Part shown: piece after piece, positions 1 to 8,373 of the stretch
Layout of the letters: every line of letters begins with the position of its first letter
How positions within the stretch are numbered: the first letter of the stretch is position 1
From: Sphingopyxis sp. H073
GTDB lineage: Bacteria; Pseudomonadota; Alphaproteobacteria; Sphingomonadales; Sphingomonadaceae
Assembly: GCF_001468395.1 (NCBI RefSeq)
Contig: NZ_LNSG01000001.1
Span: 496,001-560,000 of the forward strand
Reading direction: 5' to 3'
DNA: 64,000 nucleotides
The notes under the pieces: model-generated
Databases searched by the model: none
Seen by the model: the letters and a program-made list of their open reading frames with translations, nothing else
What the model was told of the DNA's origin: nothing
Program-made: the position numbers and the translations under genes

Positions 1-4
1 GGGC

Positions 5-562
5 TTAACCGAGGCCCGAATAGTCGACGTCGACGACGCGGCCATAGCGGACGTCGCAGCTGAACTTGCCCTTGTCGTACGAGCCGCCGCGACCCCAGCG
101 GCCGCCGTAGCCGTCGCGGACGACGACGCGGCCCTTGACGCGATAGCCGTCGCGCTTGCGGTCGATGCTCGTCACCTGCGTGACGTCGGTGCGGCCATAG
201 CGGCTCGTCCCGCGCTCGACGGCGTTGACGCACTGGCTGACGGCGCCGCGGCTGTTGCCATAGCGGTTATAGTCATAGCCATAGCCGTAGCGCGGGTCAT
301 TGTCGTAGCGGCCGCGGTCGTAGCGACCGTCGTAACGGCCGTAGCGGTCGTCGTAGCGGTCATAACGGTCGCGGTCGTTGTTGGACGACGACAGGATCGC
401 GGCGAGTCCGCCGAGGACGACGGCGCCCGCGATGACTTCGCCCGCGCTGATGCCGTCGCGGTCGTGGCGATCGCGCGCAGCGGCGGGGGCAGCGCTCACC
501 AGCATCGCGCCGGCGGTGGCCGCACCAATCGCGGCCTTGGTCCAAGATGTATTCACAGCCAT
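5..562 (-). CDS. Exported Arg/Asp/Tyr-rich envelope protein (paralogue of 746-1306)
   Basis: No named function is recognised. The 185-residue product starts with a Sec-type signal peptide (residues 1-29, ending APAAA). A glycine/alanine-rich hydrophobic helix follows at about 37-57 (ISAGEVIAG...), then a low-complexity stretch of Asp, Arg, Tyr and Gly, then a C-terminal domain with two cysteines (QCVNAVERG and KFSCDV) ending GRVVDVDYSGLG. The ATG at 562 was chosen because GGAG lies about 8 bases upstream and the signal peptide begins there; a longer in-frame start at 592 lacks both. The C-terminal domain and the helix match the next gene, so the two are a tandem duplication. Periplasmic or surface location is inferred from the signal peptide. 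Confidence 0.75.
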   Translation of the reverse strand: MAVNTSWTKAAIGAATAGAMLVSAAPAAARDRHDRDGISAGEVIAGAVVLGGLAAILSSSNNDRDRYDRYDDRYGRYDGRYDRGRYDNDPRYGYGYDYNRYGNSRGAVSQCVNAVERGTSRYGRTDVTQVTSIDRKRDGYRVKGRVVVRDGYGGRWGRGGSYDKGKFSCDVRYGRVVDVDYSGLG

Positions 563-690
563 GGTTCGGTCTCCAGATAGCGCAGGCGGCACCCGTGCGG
601 CCTGTTGTCATCCTTTTACCGAGTCGGCGGTGACGCGGCCCTGAACCCGCCGCTTATCTGGCGTTAAGCCTTGGTTTTGCTGGCGTTCAT

Positions 691-723
691 AAAGAAAAGG
701 CCCCGTACCGGCGGTACAGGGCC
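691..723 (-). terminator. Intrinsic terminator after the 746-1306 gene
   Basis: An 11-bp stem (699-709 with 713-723, one C-A mismatch) closes on a 3-base loop. On the minus strand it is followed by TTTTCTTT. It lies 22 bases past the stop of the 746-1306 gene and separates it from the downstream paralogue, so the two genes are probably transcribed separately. Confidence 0.85.
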
Positions 724-745
724 CGGTCCGTCGCTCGTCGCCGGT

Positions 746-1306
746 TCAGCCGAAGCTGACGTCGACGACGCGGCCACCCCGAAAGCTGCAGCCAAAGCTG
801 CGCACCTCGCCGCCGAGGCGCGAGGCGGTGCCGGTGACGTACCAGCCGCCATTGTTCGGCTCGGTCTTGGTGATGCTGTCGACGCGGGCGTCATCGCCCA
901 TTTCGCCCTCGACCGCCCAGCTGCAGGCGTCGGCGGCGCGGGCTTCGGCCTCGCCATTGCCATAGGGGCGGACTTGGGTGGCGCCGTCGCCATAGGGGCG
1001 CGCGTCGTCGGCGGGCGGATCATAGTTGGGCGCATCCTGCCGCGGCTCGCGATAGGGCGGGCTATAGCGGTCGTCGCGGTCGCGGCGTTCGGCCTTGCCC
1101 TTGCTCGCGGCGCTGGCGATCGCGGCGATGGTGCCGATGATCAGCAGGCCGCCGATGACGTCGCCGGCATCGATATTGTCGCGGTGACGGTGGCCCCAGC
1201 CATAGCCATGACCATATCGGTCGCGGGCTTCGGCGGGGGTGGCGCTGACGCCGACCGAGGTGAGGATGATCGCGGTCGCGGTGGCGAGGCCGGTGAATTT
1301 GCGCAT
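746..1306 (-). CDS. Exported glycine-helix envelope protein (paralogue of 5-562)
   Basis: A 186-residue exported protein of unknown function. It has a signal peptide (MRKFTGLATATAIILTS..., cleaved near PAEARD), a His/Arg/Gly segment, a hydrophobic glycine-containing helix (DAGDVIGGLLIIGTIAAIA), a charged Arg/Asp/Pro/Tyr region and a C-terminal domain with two cysteines (ADACSWAVEG and FGCSFR) ending GGRVVDVSFG. The C-terminal domain and helix align by eye with the product of 5-562, while the low-complexity middles differ. ATG at 1306 is preceded by GGAG about 10 bases upstream and begins the signal peptide. Terminators on both sides make this a single-gene unit. Confidence 0.75.
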   Translation of the reverse strand: MRKFTGLATATAIILTSVGVSATPAEARDRYGHGYGWGHRHRDNIDAGDVIGGLLIIGTIAAIASAASKGKAERRDRDDRYSPPYREPRQDAPNYDPPADDARPYGDGATQVRPYGNGEAEARAADACSWAVEGEMGDDARVDSITKTEPNNGGWYVTGTASRLGGEVRSFGCSFRGGRVVDVSFG

Positions 1307-1414
1307 GGGCGGGATACTCCGCAGGCGCGGGCAAGGGACGCTCCCACCCGCAACAGGATTCGCTGTTACGCCCGCCATGCTTTCGCGCCGCTGAACCGTG
1401 GCGGGTCCGCGATG

Positions 1415-1450
1415 AAAGGAAAGGCCCGCCTTCCGGGTGGAGGGCGGGCC
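1415..1450 (-). terminator. Intrinsic terminator after the glycine-zipper gene
   Basis: A perfect 8-bp GC stem (GGCCCGCC at 1423-1430 with GGCGGGCC at 1443-1450) with a 12-base loop, followed on the minus strand by TTTCCTTT. It lies about 40 bases beyond the stop of the 1492-2316 gene. Confidence 0.85.
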
Positions 1451-1491
1451 TGACGGGACCTTGTGACGGTGACCAGACCAGTCGGGGTCGT

Positions 1492-2316
1492 TCAGCAGAC
1501 GCAGCGCGGCTTGGGTTTCGGCTTCCACTTCTTCTTCGGAGCATAGCGCTTCCGGACCGGCGCCTTTTCATAATAGGTCTTGGTGGTGGTCTCGACCGTC
1601 TCGGTGACCAGCGGGGCGCCGTTGATGATCGTCGTGACGACGACGCCCGGCGTGTACCAGCCATAGCCGTAACCATAGCCGCTGCTGTATGAGTAGGCGC
1701 CGGGGTAAGTGCCGCCGTGATGCCAGGCATAGCCGCCCTGATGATGGCGGCCGCGGCCCTCCCACCATTCGTCGCACTTCTTCTTGTCGGCTTCGTTGCC
1801 GATCGCGGCGCCGGCCAGCGCACCGACACCGCCGCCGATCAGCGTGCCTGCGGTGCGGTCGCCATGCCCGGCGACGCGGTTGCCGACGACGCCCCCCACG
1901 ACGCCTCCGACAACCGCTCCGGTCGCTGTGCCCCCCCGGCCACAGCGACGCGCCATCTCCGCATCCTCGGGATCGGGATGGCCGCCGTAATAGGGATTAT
2001 AATAGGGCGGCGGCGGATAGCCCGCGCCGTGTCCCTCGACCGTGCCCTCGTAAGTGCCTTCGTAGCGACGACCGTCGGGCGCGTCGTAAGTGCCGGTCCA
2101 GCTCCCGGTCCAGCGGCCCTCTGCGTCATAGCCCCCCTCGACGTGGCGATAGTCGGTCTCGCTCGGCACGCGATCGGGATAGCCGGTATAGACCCGGACG
2201 TCGGGGGCTGCGGGGGTGCCATAGTCGAGCTTCGGCGCGGGATCCGCGGCACGCGCCACGCCACTCGTCAGCAACACCGTTCCGACGGCCGCCCCCAGAA
2301 GCAAGATCGTGCGCAT
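1492..2316 (-). CDS. Exported glycine-zipper protein
   Basis: A 274-residue exported protein. It has a signal peptide (residues 1-23, ending GVARA), a Tyr/Gly/Asp-rich region with GTYEGT-type repeats at about 70-95, a Pro/Tyr-rich linker (PPPPYYNPYY), a classic glycine-zipper helix pair at about 129-173 (GAVVGGVVGGVVG...GGGVGALAGAAIG), and a Lys/Pro-rich tail ending RCVC. Glycine-zipper 2TM domains occur in outer-membrane lipoproteins and surface antigens, so an outer-membrane or periplasmic structural role is likely; the substrate or partner is unknown. There is no lipobox. The start is supported by AGGGAG about 8 bases upstream. Composition and signal peptide resemble the two downstream genes, but the zipper core is different. 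Confidence 0.75.
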   Translation of the reverse strand: MRTILLLGAAVGTVLLTSGVARAADPAPKLDYGTPAAPDVRVYTGYPDRVPSETDYRHVEGGYDAEGRWTGSWTGTYDAPDGRRYEGTYEGTVEGHGAGYPPPPYYNPYYGGHPDPEDAEMARRCGRGGTATGAVVGGVVGGVVGNRVAGHGDRTAGTLIGGGVGALAGAAIGNEADKKKCDEWWEGRGRHHQGGYAWHHGGTYPGAYSYSSGYGYGYGWYTPGVVVTTIINGAPLVTETVETTTKTYYEKAPVRKRYAPKKKWKPKPKPRCVC

Positions 2317-2439
2317 TCTAAACTCCCTGTTACCCTGGCCGCGCCGTCCGCATCGCTGCGTCGGCGAGCGACTGGTTAACAGTTTGTTATCAAATCAGGG
2401 TGATTCTCGCGAATCTGTTAACCCTGAGTTTTGCGTCCC

Positions 2440-2484
2440 GATTTGGGTCAGGCCGATTTGGGCCAGGCTGATTTGGGTCAGGGC
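2440..2484. repeat. Three tandem copies of a 15-bp unit
   Basis: Three near-identical units (GATTTGGGTCAGGCC and one- or two-base variants) sit head to tail at 2440-2454, 2455-2469 and 2470-2484. The last copy contains the TGA stop codon of the msrC gene (2478-2480). The unit is too short and too close-packed for CRISPR; replication slippage is the simplest origin. Confidence 0.8.
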
Positions 2485-2966
2485 GCCAGCGCTGCGGCGA
2501 TGCGCGCGACGAGAATTTCGGCGCCCGACTGATCCTCCGCGGTGAAGCGCGCCGGCGACGGGCTGTCGAGGTCGAGGACGCCGATTAGTCGGTCGTCGGC
2601 GACGATCGGGACGACCAGCTCGCTGCGGCTGTCGGCGTCGCAGGCGATGTGGCCCGGAAAAGCGTGGACATCCTCGACGCGCTGCGTCTCGCGAAGGCGC
2701 GCCGCGGCGCCGCACACCCCCTTGTCGAGCGGAATGCGGATGCACGCAGCCTTGCCCTGGAACGGGCCGAGGACGAGTTCGGTCCCGTCGAAGCGGTAGA
2801 AGCCCGCCCAGTTGAGGTCGGGAATCGCCTGCCAGACGAGCGCCGCAACATTCGCCATATTGGCGATGCCGTCGGGCTCGCCCGCGACGAGCGCCTCGGC
2901 CGCGTCGGCGGCCTCTGCCCAGAGCGTCGCGGGGTCGGTTGCCGAAAAGGAGAGAGCGTAGGACAT
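2478..2966 (-). CDS. msrC: Free methionine-(R)-sulfoxide reductase (GAF domain)
   Basis: Reduces free L-methionine-(R)-sulfoxide to methionine in the cytoplasm, part of oxidative-damage repair. The 162-residue protein is a single GAF domain with the family signature: GFYRFDG, CIRIPLDKGVCG and GHIACDADSRSE. Cysteines 75, 85 and 109 have the same 10- and 24-residue spacing as the three catalytic and resolving cysteines of the E. coli enzyme (84, 94, 118). The length is normal. ATG at 2966 gives the standard N-terminus. It starts 8 bases after the stop of the upstream oligopeptidase gene, so the two are probably co-transcribed. Confidence 0.92.
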   Translation of the reverse strand: MSYALSFSATDPATLWAEAADAAEALVAGEPDGIANMANVAALVWQAIPDLNWAGFYRFDGTELVLGPFQGKAACIRIPLDKGVCGAAARLRETQRVEDVHAFPGHIACDADSRSELVVPIVADDRLIGVLDLDSPSPARFTAEDQSGAEILVARIAAALAP

Positions 2967-2974
2967 AGGGGCGC

Positions 2975-5134
2975 CTATTCGACCTTCAGCCCGGTCCATT
3001 TGGCGGCAAAGGCATATTTGTCCGCCGCCTCGGCGATGATCTTGTCGACCGGCTTGCCCGACCCGTGACCCGCGCGCGTTTCGACGCGGATCAGGTGCGG
3101 CTTGGGGCCGATATCCTCATGCTGCAGTTCGGCGGTATATTTGAAGCTGTGCCCCGGCACGACGCGGTCGTCGGTGTCGGCCGTGGTGACGAGAATCGCC
3201 GGATAGGCCGCGCCGCCCTTGATATTGTGATAGGGCGAATAGCCAAGGAGGTTCCGGAAATCGGCTTCCTTCGACGGATAGCCATAGTCGTCGGTCCAAT
3301 AGCGGCCGGCAGTGAAACGGTCGAAGCGCAGCATGTCCATCACGCCGACCGCGGGCAGCGCCGCAGCGAACAGATCGGGGCGCTGGTTGGTGACCGCGCC
3401 GACCAACAGCCCGCCGTTCGACCCGCCCTCGATGACGAGCTGACCCTTGCCTGCGATCCCCTCTGCGATCAGATATTCGCCCGCGGCAATGAAGTCGTCG
3501 AACACATTCTGTTTCTTGTCGAGCCGGCCGGCATCGTGCCACGCCTTCCCATATTCGCCGCCGCCGCGCAGGTTAGCGACCGCGAACACGCCGCCCTTGT
3601 CCATCCACGCGAGCTTGGTGGGCGAGAAGCCCGGCACCTGCGACACGTTGAACCCGCCATAGCCGTAGAGGAGGGTGGGCGATCCCTTGCTGCGATCGAG
3701 CCCCTTTTTCATCACGACGAACATCGGGATCTGCGTGCCGTCCTTCGACTTGTAGAAACGCTGTTCGACCGAAAATTGCTTGGGGTCGAAGGTCAGCTTG
3801 GGCGCGGCGAACACCTCGCTCTTGCCGGTCACCGTATCGAGGCGGAAGATCGTCGTCGGCGTCGCGTAGCTCGAAAATTCGTAAAAGGTTTCCGCGTCCC
3901 TCGGATTGCCGCCAAAGCCCTTCGCCGACCCGATATCGGCCAGACGGATTGCTGAAATCGGCTTGCCGTCGAGCCCGATCATCACCGCCTGCGACTTGGC
4001 GTCGCCGAGATAGGACAGGATGATGCGGTTGCCGACGCGCGAGGCGCCGACGAGTGTCGACTGGCTCTCCGGGACCAGTTCGGTAATTTCGCCGGGCTTG
4101 CGGATGTCGAGCGACACGAGGCGCGCGCGGGGCGCCCCCTTGTTGGTCAGGAAGGTGAAGCGCGAGCCCGCGTTGGTGACATATTCCCAATTGTTTGCAT
4201 AGTCGTCGACGAGCGGAATCGCCGCGCCGCCCTTCGCAGGATGCAGTGTCAGGCCATAGCGTTCGTCGGTCCCTTTGGACGAGACAACAAGGACATATTT
4301 TCCGTCGTCGGTGACGACCGCGCTGTGGTTGAGCTTCGGCTCGTCGGGGGTGGCGTGGATCAGCACGTCCTCGCTCTGCGGCGTGCCGAGCTTGTGGAAA
4401 TAGACCGCGTGATTTTCGTTGAGCGACTGGAAAGCCTGGCCTTCCTTCGGCTCGGGGAAACGCGAATAGTAAAAGCCGCTGCCGTCCTTCGCCCAGTCGA
4501 GCGCCGAGAATTTGACCCAGCGGATCTCGTCGCTGGTGTCTTGTCCCGTCGCGACGTCCTTGACGCGGACGATGCGCCAGTCGGTGCCGCCGTCCTGCAC
4601 CGAATAGAGCAGATATTTGCCGTCTTCCGATGGGTTCCATTCGCCGAGCGCGGTCGCGCCGTCCTTTGCCCAGGCATTGGGATCGATCAGCACGCGGCCC
4701 TCGCCCTTCAGTCCGTCGCGGACATAGAGCACCGACTGCGGCTGAAGCCCGTCGTTGCGCGTGTAGAAATAGTGCGTCCCCGCCTTCGTCGGCAGGCCAA
4801 AGCGTTCGTAATTATAGAGTTCGGTCATCCGCTTGTGGAACGCCTCGCGGCCGGGAAGCGTCGCAAGATAGGCGTCGGTGACCTTGTTTTGCTCGGCAAC
4901 CCACGCCGCGACCTTCGGATTGACGCGAACATCGTCCTCCAGCCAGCGATAGGGGTCGGCGACGTCGACGCCGAATTGCCGATCGACCGTCGAGCCGCGT
5001 TCGGTCGCCGGATAGGCGAGCGCCGGGGCAGGGGCCGCGGCGGAATCGGTAGCGTTTGCAGCGGTCGGCGCAACGGCGGGCGTCATCATCAGCGCGACCA
5101 GCGCAAGCGGCGCGCGCATATCTTTACGGGGCAT
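2975..5134 (-). CDS. Prolyl oligopeptidase family serine peptidase (S9A), exported
   Basis: Hydrolyses short peptides on the C-terminal side of proline; here it is probably periplasmic. The 719-residue product has a signal peptide of about 28 residues (ending TAANA), a beta-propeller with the S9A N-terminal motif DPYRWLED, and an alpha/beta-hydrolase domain. The catalytic triad is visible as Ser572 (GGSNGGLL), Asp655 (TDDRVVPG) and His690 (RAGHGSGKP). ATG at 5134 has GAGGA about 13 bases upstream; ATG codons at 5176 and 5119 are alternatives, and the 5134 start gives the most typical signal peptide. msrC follows after 8 bases. A second, unrelated S9 enzyme lies at 12858-14792. Confidence 0.92.
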   Translation of the reverse strand: MPRKDMRAPLALVALMMTPAVAPTAANATDSAAAPAPALAYPATERGSTVDRQFGVDVADPYRWLEDDVRVNPKVAAWVAEQNKVTDAYLATLPGREAFHKRMTELYNYERFGLPTKAGTHYFYTRNDGLQPQSVLYVRDGLKGEGRVLIDPNAWAKDGATALGEWNPSEDGKYLLYSVQDGGTDWRIVRVKDVATGQDTSDEIRWVKFSALDWAKDGSGFYYSRFPEPKEGQAFQSLNENHAVYFHKLGTPQSEDVLIHATPDEPKLNHSAVVTDDGKYVLVVSSKGTDERYGLTLHPAKGGAAIPLVDDYANNWEYVTNAGSRFTFLTNKGAPRARLVSLDIRKPGEITELVPESQSTLVGASRVGNRIILSYLGDAKSQAVMIGLDGKPISAIRLADIGSAKGFGGNPRDAETFYEFSSYATPTTIFRLDTVTGKSEVFAAPKLTFDPKQFSVEQRFYKSKDGTQIPMFVVMKKGLDRSKGSPTLLYGYGGFNVSQVPGFSPTKLAWMDKGGVFAVANLRGGGEYGKAWHDAGRLDKKQNVFDDFIAAGEYLIAEGIAGKGQLVIEGGSNGGLLVGAVTNQRPDLFAAALPAVGVMDMLRFDRFTAGRYWTDDYGYPSKEADFRNLLGYSPYHNIKGGAAYPAILVTTADTDDRVVPGHSFKYTAELQHEDIGPKPHLIRVETRAGHGSGKPVDKIIAEAADKYAFAAKWTGLKVE

Positions 5135-5451
5135 GGCAAGGCGATCCTCATCGTCGAAGCAACAATCGTGCGCCATTATGTAAGGATAGAAAGAGGCCGG
5201 GCAAGCGGATTTGGGCATCGGCTTGGGGTGCCGGCCATATTTTGAGCGGCCAGGCGGCGGGGCCGCTGCAGATCGCTCGACGGCCGGGCGCGGGCGGCGA
5301 TCGTCCGCAAAAAGATCGCCGTAAATCAGCATGTACCACTTCGGCACATCTTCCCCGGTGCCCTACTTTCATGGTTTCCGAAATGCTAAAACTCCGAGTC
5401 GCCGGGCGTGACGAACCGAATGAAGGGCGCGCCGGGCGTGGGGGAAAAGAC
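5135..5451. other. Divergent intergenic region, 317 bp
   Basis: Lies between the oligopeptidase gene (minus) and the PEP-CTERM gene (plus) and must hold both promoters. I find no hairpin, palindrome or convincing -35/-10 pair in it. Frames stay open across much of it on both strands, but with no conserved sequence or ribosome-binding site to suggest a gene. Confidence 0.5.
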
Positions 5452-6108
5452 ATGAAAAAACCGCTTGCTGCTATGGCCTTGCTCCTTGCATCCGCGCTTC
5501 CGGTTGCGGCGCAGGCCGCCGTGACGATCACCTTCGACGATAAGGAGACGATTTCGAGCAGCAATGATTTCAAGTCGCAGCTGAACGCGCTGGGCCTCAC
5601 GAAATATTCGTCGGACGACGTTTCGCTGGTCCTCACCGAAAATTCGATCATCACCTTCTATCTGCTCGGTTCGGAAAGCGGCTTCAACGACAGTTTCGCG
5701 ACGATTTCGACCCCCAATCTGATCAAGAGCGAGAACACGCCCTTCCAGAATAACTTCGGCGCGCCGGTTTCGATCGGCAGCGGCGCATTCAATGCCGGCA
5801 GTCTCGCCGGCCGCCTGAATTTCTCGAGCGTCGGCGGGAAGCCGGCGACGGTCGGGGACGACGGCTTCGGCATCTTCCTGACCAAAATGCAGAAGAGCGG
5901 CAGTTCCGTTTCGACCTTCTATTTCGGTTATGACGACCAGATTCAGGGCGCCGACAACGATTATGACGATCTGATCATCAAGGCCGTCGTCACCTCGGCG
6001 GTGCCCGAGCCCGCGACCTGGGCGATGTTCCTGTTCGGCTTTGCCGCTGTCGGCGGCGTGATGCGCGCGCAGCGCCGCAAGGGGAAGCTTTCCGTTTCCT
6101 ATGGCTGA
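5452..6108 (+). CDS. PEP-CTERM sorting-domain protein
   Basis: An exported protein of 218 residues. It has a signal peptide (MKKPLAAMALLLASALPVAAQA), a beta-rich Ser/Asn/Asp body, a segment YFGYDDQIQGADNDYDDL like the acidic calcium-binding-like end of DUF4114 domains, and a C-terminal PEP-CTERM tripartite signal: VPEPATWAMF, a hydrophobic helix and a basic tail (RAQRRKGK). PEP-CTERM proteins are processed by exosortase and usually serve in exopolysaccharide-associated surface layers; no exosortase or glycosyltransferase is nearby. The start is set by GGGGAAAAGAC just upstream of ATG and by the signal peptide. A strong hairpin lies 52 bases downstream. Confidence 0.85.
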   Translation: MKKPLAAMALLLASALPVAAQAAVTITFDDKETISSSNDFKSQLNALGLTKYSSDDVSLVLTENSIITFYLLGSESGFNDSFATISTPNLIKSENTPFQNNFGAPVSIGSGAFNAGSLAGRLNFSSVGGKPATVGDDGFGIFLTKMQKSGSSVSTFYFGYDDQIQGADNDYDDLIIKAVVTSAVPEPATWAMFLFGFAAVGGVMRAQRRKGKLSVSYG

Positions 6109-6160
6109 GGCTTCGGTTCGGCGACCGGCCGGGCGAGCCTCCGCATTATCGAACATGAAA

Positions 6161-6199
6161 AAGGGCGGCAGTCCCTGCGGACGCCGCCCTTGATCTTTT
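6161..6199. terminator. Bidirectional terminator between PEP-CTERM gene and rplQ
   Basis: A perfect 9-bp stem (6161-6169 AAGGGCGGC with 6183-6191) is extended by an inner 4-bp stem (6171-6174 with 6179-6182). It is followed by GATCTTTT on the plus strand and by TTTTTCATG on the minus strand, serving the two convergent genes. Confidence 0.85.
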
Positions 6200-6217
6200 G
6201 TCGCTGGAAGCCGCGGC

Positions 6218-6637
6218 TTACGCGTCTTCGAATTCGTCCTCGGTCAGCACCGGACCCGAATCCTGGCCCTTGGCATCGACGTCGCGATCGACGAATTCGA
6301 TGATCGCGATCGGTGCGGCGTCCGAGGCGCGGATGCCGGCCTTGATGATGCGGGTATAGCCGCCGTTGCGGTCCTTGTAGCGCTCGGCGAGGACATCGAA
6401 CAGCTTCGCGAGCTGCGTGTCGTCCATCAGGCGGCTCTTGGCGAGACGGCGGTTGGCAAGGCCGCCGCGCTTCGCGAGCGTGACCAGCTTTTCGACGTAG
6501 GGACGCAGTTCCTTCGCCTTGGCGACGGTCGTCGTGATCTGCTCGTGCTTGATGAGCGAGGCCGACATGTTGCGGAACATCGCGATGCGATGCGCGCCGG
6601 TGCGCTGAAGCTTCCGGCCACCCGATTTATGACGCAT
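6218..6637 (-). CDS. rplQ: 50S ribosomal protein L17
   Basis: Structural protein of the large ribosomal subunit. The 139-residue sequence opens with the canonical [17 protein letters not shown] and continues with the L17 core ([36 protein letters not shown]). The C-terminus has an acidic extension ([12 protein letters not shown]) of the kind seen in alphaproteobacterial L17. It is the last gene of the alpha operon, after rpoA with a 108-base spacer, and ends at the bidirectional terminator. Confidence 0.98.
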   Translation of the reverse strand: MRHKSGGRKLQRTGAHRIAMFRNMSASLIKHEQITTTVAKAKELRPYVEKLVTLAKRGGLANRRLAKSRLMDDTQLAKLFDVLAERYKDRNGGYTRIIKAGIRASDAAPIAIIEFVDRDVDAKGQDSGPVLTEDEFEDA

Positions 6638-6721
6638 GATTTCTTCCTTCGTTCGTTAAGGGCCCGTGTGAGGTAGCCCAGACCAGGTCGATTATCGGGC
6701 CGACCCATTCCCGTTGTGGGA

Positions 6722-6737
6722 CCCGGCTTTCGCCGGG
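6722..6737 (-). other. GAAA-tetraloop hairpin in the rpoA-rplQ spacer
   Basis: A 6-bp stem (CCCGGC 6722-6727 with GCCGGG 6732-6737) that in minus-strand RNA carries a GAAA loop. There is no U-tract, so it is unlikely to terminate. The core CCGGCGAAAGCCGG is also found in the intergenic repeat at 47675-47692, so this may be a decayed copy of that repeat family. Confidence 0.55.
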
Positions 6738-6745
6738 CCGCAAGA

Positions 6746-7804
6746 TCAGCCGAGAAGCTCCTGTTCGAGCTTCTTCGCCATTTCCTCGATATTCTCCGGC
6801 GGCCAGCCGGGGATGTCCATGCCGAGGCGCAGGCCCATCGACGACAGCACTTCCTTGATTTCGTTCAAGGACTTGCGGCCGAAGTTCGGCGTGCGGAGCA
6901 TTTCGGCTTCGGTCTTCTGAACGAGATCACCGATGTAGATGATGTTGTCGTTCTTGAGGCAGTTCGCCGAACGGACCGACAGCTCGAGCTCGTCGACCTT
7001 CTTGAGAAGGAAGCGGTTGAGCTGGTTGACGTCCGATTCCTCGGTCGCGGCCGAGGGGGCCGCCATGCCGATCAGGCCGCTGTCGTTCATCGCCTCTTCG
7101 AAGTGGACGAAGACCTGCAGCTGGTCCTGGAGGATGCGCGCCGCATAAGCGACGGCGTCTTCCGGGGTGACCGTGCCGTCGGTTTCGACGGTCAGGCTCA
7201 GCTTGTCGAAATCGAGCTCCTGGCCGATACGCGCATTGTCGACCTTGTAGGCGACCTGGCGGACGGGCGAGTAGAGCGAGTCGACCGGGATTAGGCCGAT
7301 CGGCGCGTCGGCCGGGCGGTTCGCGGTCGCGGGGACGTAACCCTTGCCGGTGTCGGCGACGAGTTCCATGTTCAGCGTCGCGCCGTCGTCGAGGTGGCAG
7401 ATGACATGGTTCGGGTTCATCACCTTGATGTCACCCGACACCATGATGTCGCCCGCCTTGACGGTCGCGGGACCGGTCGCCGAGAGCTGCAGCCGCTTCG
7501 GGCCTTCGCCTTCCATCTTGAGGGCGATCTGCTTCACGTTGAGGACGATGTCGGTGACATCTTCGCGCACGCCGGCAAGGCTCGAGAATTCGTGCAGAAC
7601 ATTCTCGATCTTGATCGACGTAATGGCCGCACCCTGGAGCGACGACAGCAGCACGCGGCGCAGCGCGTTGCCAAGCGTCAGACCGAAACCGCGCTCAAGC
7701 GGTTCGGCGACGAAGGTCGCCTTGCGCTTGCCGTCGCCGCCGGCCTTGATTTCCAGGTTGCTGGGCTTCTTCAATTCCTGCCAGTTCCGGATATTGACAG
7801 TCAT
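6746..7804 (-). CDS. rpoA: DNA-directed RNA polymerase subunit alpha
   Basis: Nucleates RNA polymerase assembly (N-terminal domain) and contacts UP elements and activators (C-terminal domain). The 352-residue protein shows the alphaproteobacterial start [15 protein letters not shown], the dimerisation-domain motif [16 protein letters not shown], and the alpha-CTD with helix-hairpin-helix signatures ([28 protein letters not shown]). The start is confirmed by AGGGAAG about 6 bases upstream of the ATG at 7804; an upstream open frame has no similarity. It sits between rpsK and rplQ, with a UUCG hairpin in the rpsK spacer. Confidence 0.98.
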   Translation of the reverse strand: MTVNIRNWQELKKPSNLEIKAGGDGKRKATFVAEPLERGFGLTLGNALRRVLLSSLQGAAITSIKIENVLHEFSSLAGVREDVTDIVLNVKQIALKMEGEGPKRLQLSATGPATVKAGDIMVSGDIKVMNPNHVICHLDDGATLNMELVADTGKGYVPATANRPADAPIGLIPVDSLYSPVRQVAYKVDNARIGQELDFDKLSLTVETDGTVTPEDAVAYAARILQDQLQVFVHFEEAMNDSGLIGMAAPSAATEESDVNQLNRFLLKKVDELELSVRSANCLKNDNIIYIGDLVQKTEAEMLRTPNFGRKSLNEIKEVLSSMGLRLGMDIPGWPPENIEEMAKKLEQELLG

Positions 7805-7871
7805 GGACTTCCCTTCGCTATGGGCGGGGCGGCTGGGGTCGGCAGCGGTCCCGCGGAGATATTGCGGCGGC

Positions 7872-7891
7872 ACGGCGGCCGAAGCCGCCGT
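7872..7891 (-). promoter_or_regulatory. UUCG-tetraloop hairpin in the rpsK-rpoA spacer
   Basis: An 8-bp perfect stem (ACGGCGGC at 7872-7879 with GCCGCCGT at 7884-7891). In minus-strand RNA it closes on C(UUCG)G, the hyperstable tetraloop. There is no U-run after it, so it is more likely an mRNA stability or processing element between rpsK and rpoA than a terminator. Function is inferred. Confidence 0.6.
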
Positions 7892-7905
7892 TCCGGAAAA
7901 AGGTG

Positions 7906-8295
7906 TCAGACGCGGCGGCGCTTGGCCGGGCGGACACCATTGTGCGGGATCGGCGTCACGTCGCGGATCGACGTGATGTGGAACCCGACGGCCTGCAGGG
8001 CGCGGAGAGCCGATTCGCGGCCCGCGCCGGGGCCCTTGACCTCGACTTCGAGGGTGCGGACGCCGTGTTCGGCGGCCTTCTTGCCCGCGTCTTCGGCGCA
8101 CACCTGCGCGGCGTACGGGGTCGACTTGCGGCTGCCCTTGAAGCCCATCATGCCGGCGCTCGACCAGGCAATCGCATTGCCCTGCGCGTCGGTGATGGTG
8201 ATCATCGTATTGTTGAAGGTCGCGTTGACGTGGGCCACACCCGACGAGATATTCTTGCGTTCGCGCCGACGAAGGCGCTGCGGTTCACGAGCCAT
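7906..8295 (-). CDS. rpsK: 30S ribosomal protein S11
   Basis: Structural protein of the small-subunit platform. The 129-residue product has the S11 signatures [35 protein letters not shown] and [13 protein letters not shown], and the basic C-terminus [11 protein letters not shown]. The length is normal. Second gene of the alpha operon, 78 bases after rpsM. Confidence 0.98.
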   Translation of the reverse strand: MAREPQRLRRRERKNISSGVAHVNATFNNTMITITDAQGNAIAWSSAGMMGFKGSRKSTPYAAQVCAEDAGKKAAEHGVRTLEVEVKGPGAGRESALRALQAVGFHITSIRDVTPIPHNGVRPAKRRRV

Positions 8296-8373
8296 GATGA
8301 AATCCTAACCTAAATCCGTAAAGCGGGCCGGGGCACAAGCCGGTGAGGGCGGCCGCCGGCGCGAAAAACCGGC

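Noticed and set aside
2440..2484. Possible CRISPR-like repeat
   Set aside because: The unit is 15 bp with no spacers and no cas genes; it is a simple tandem repeat.
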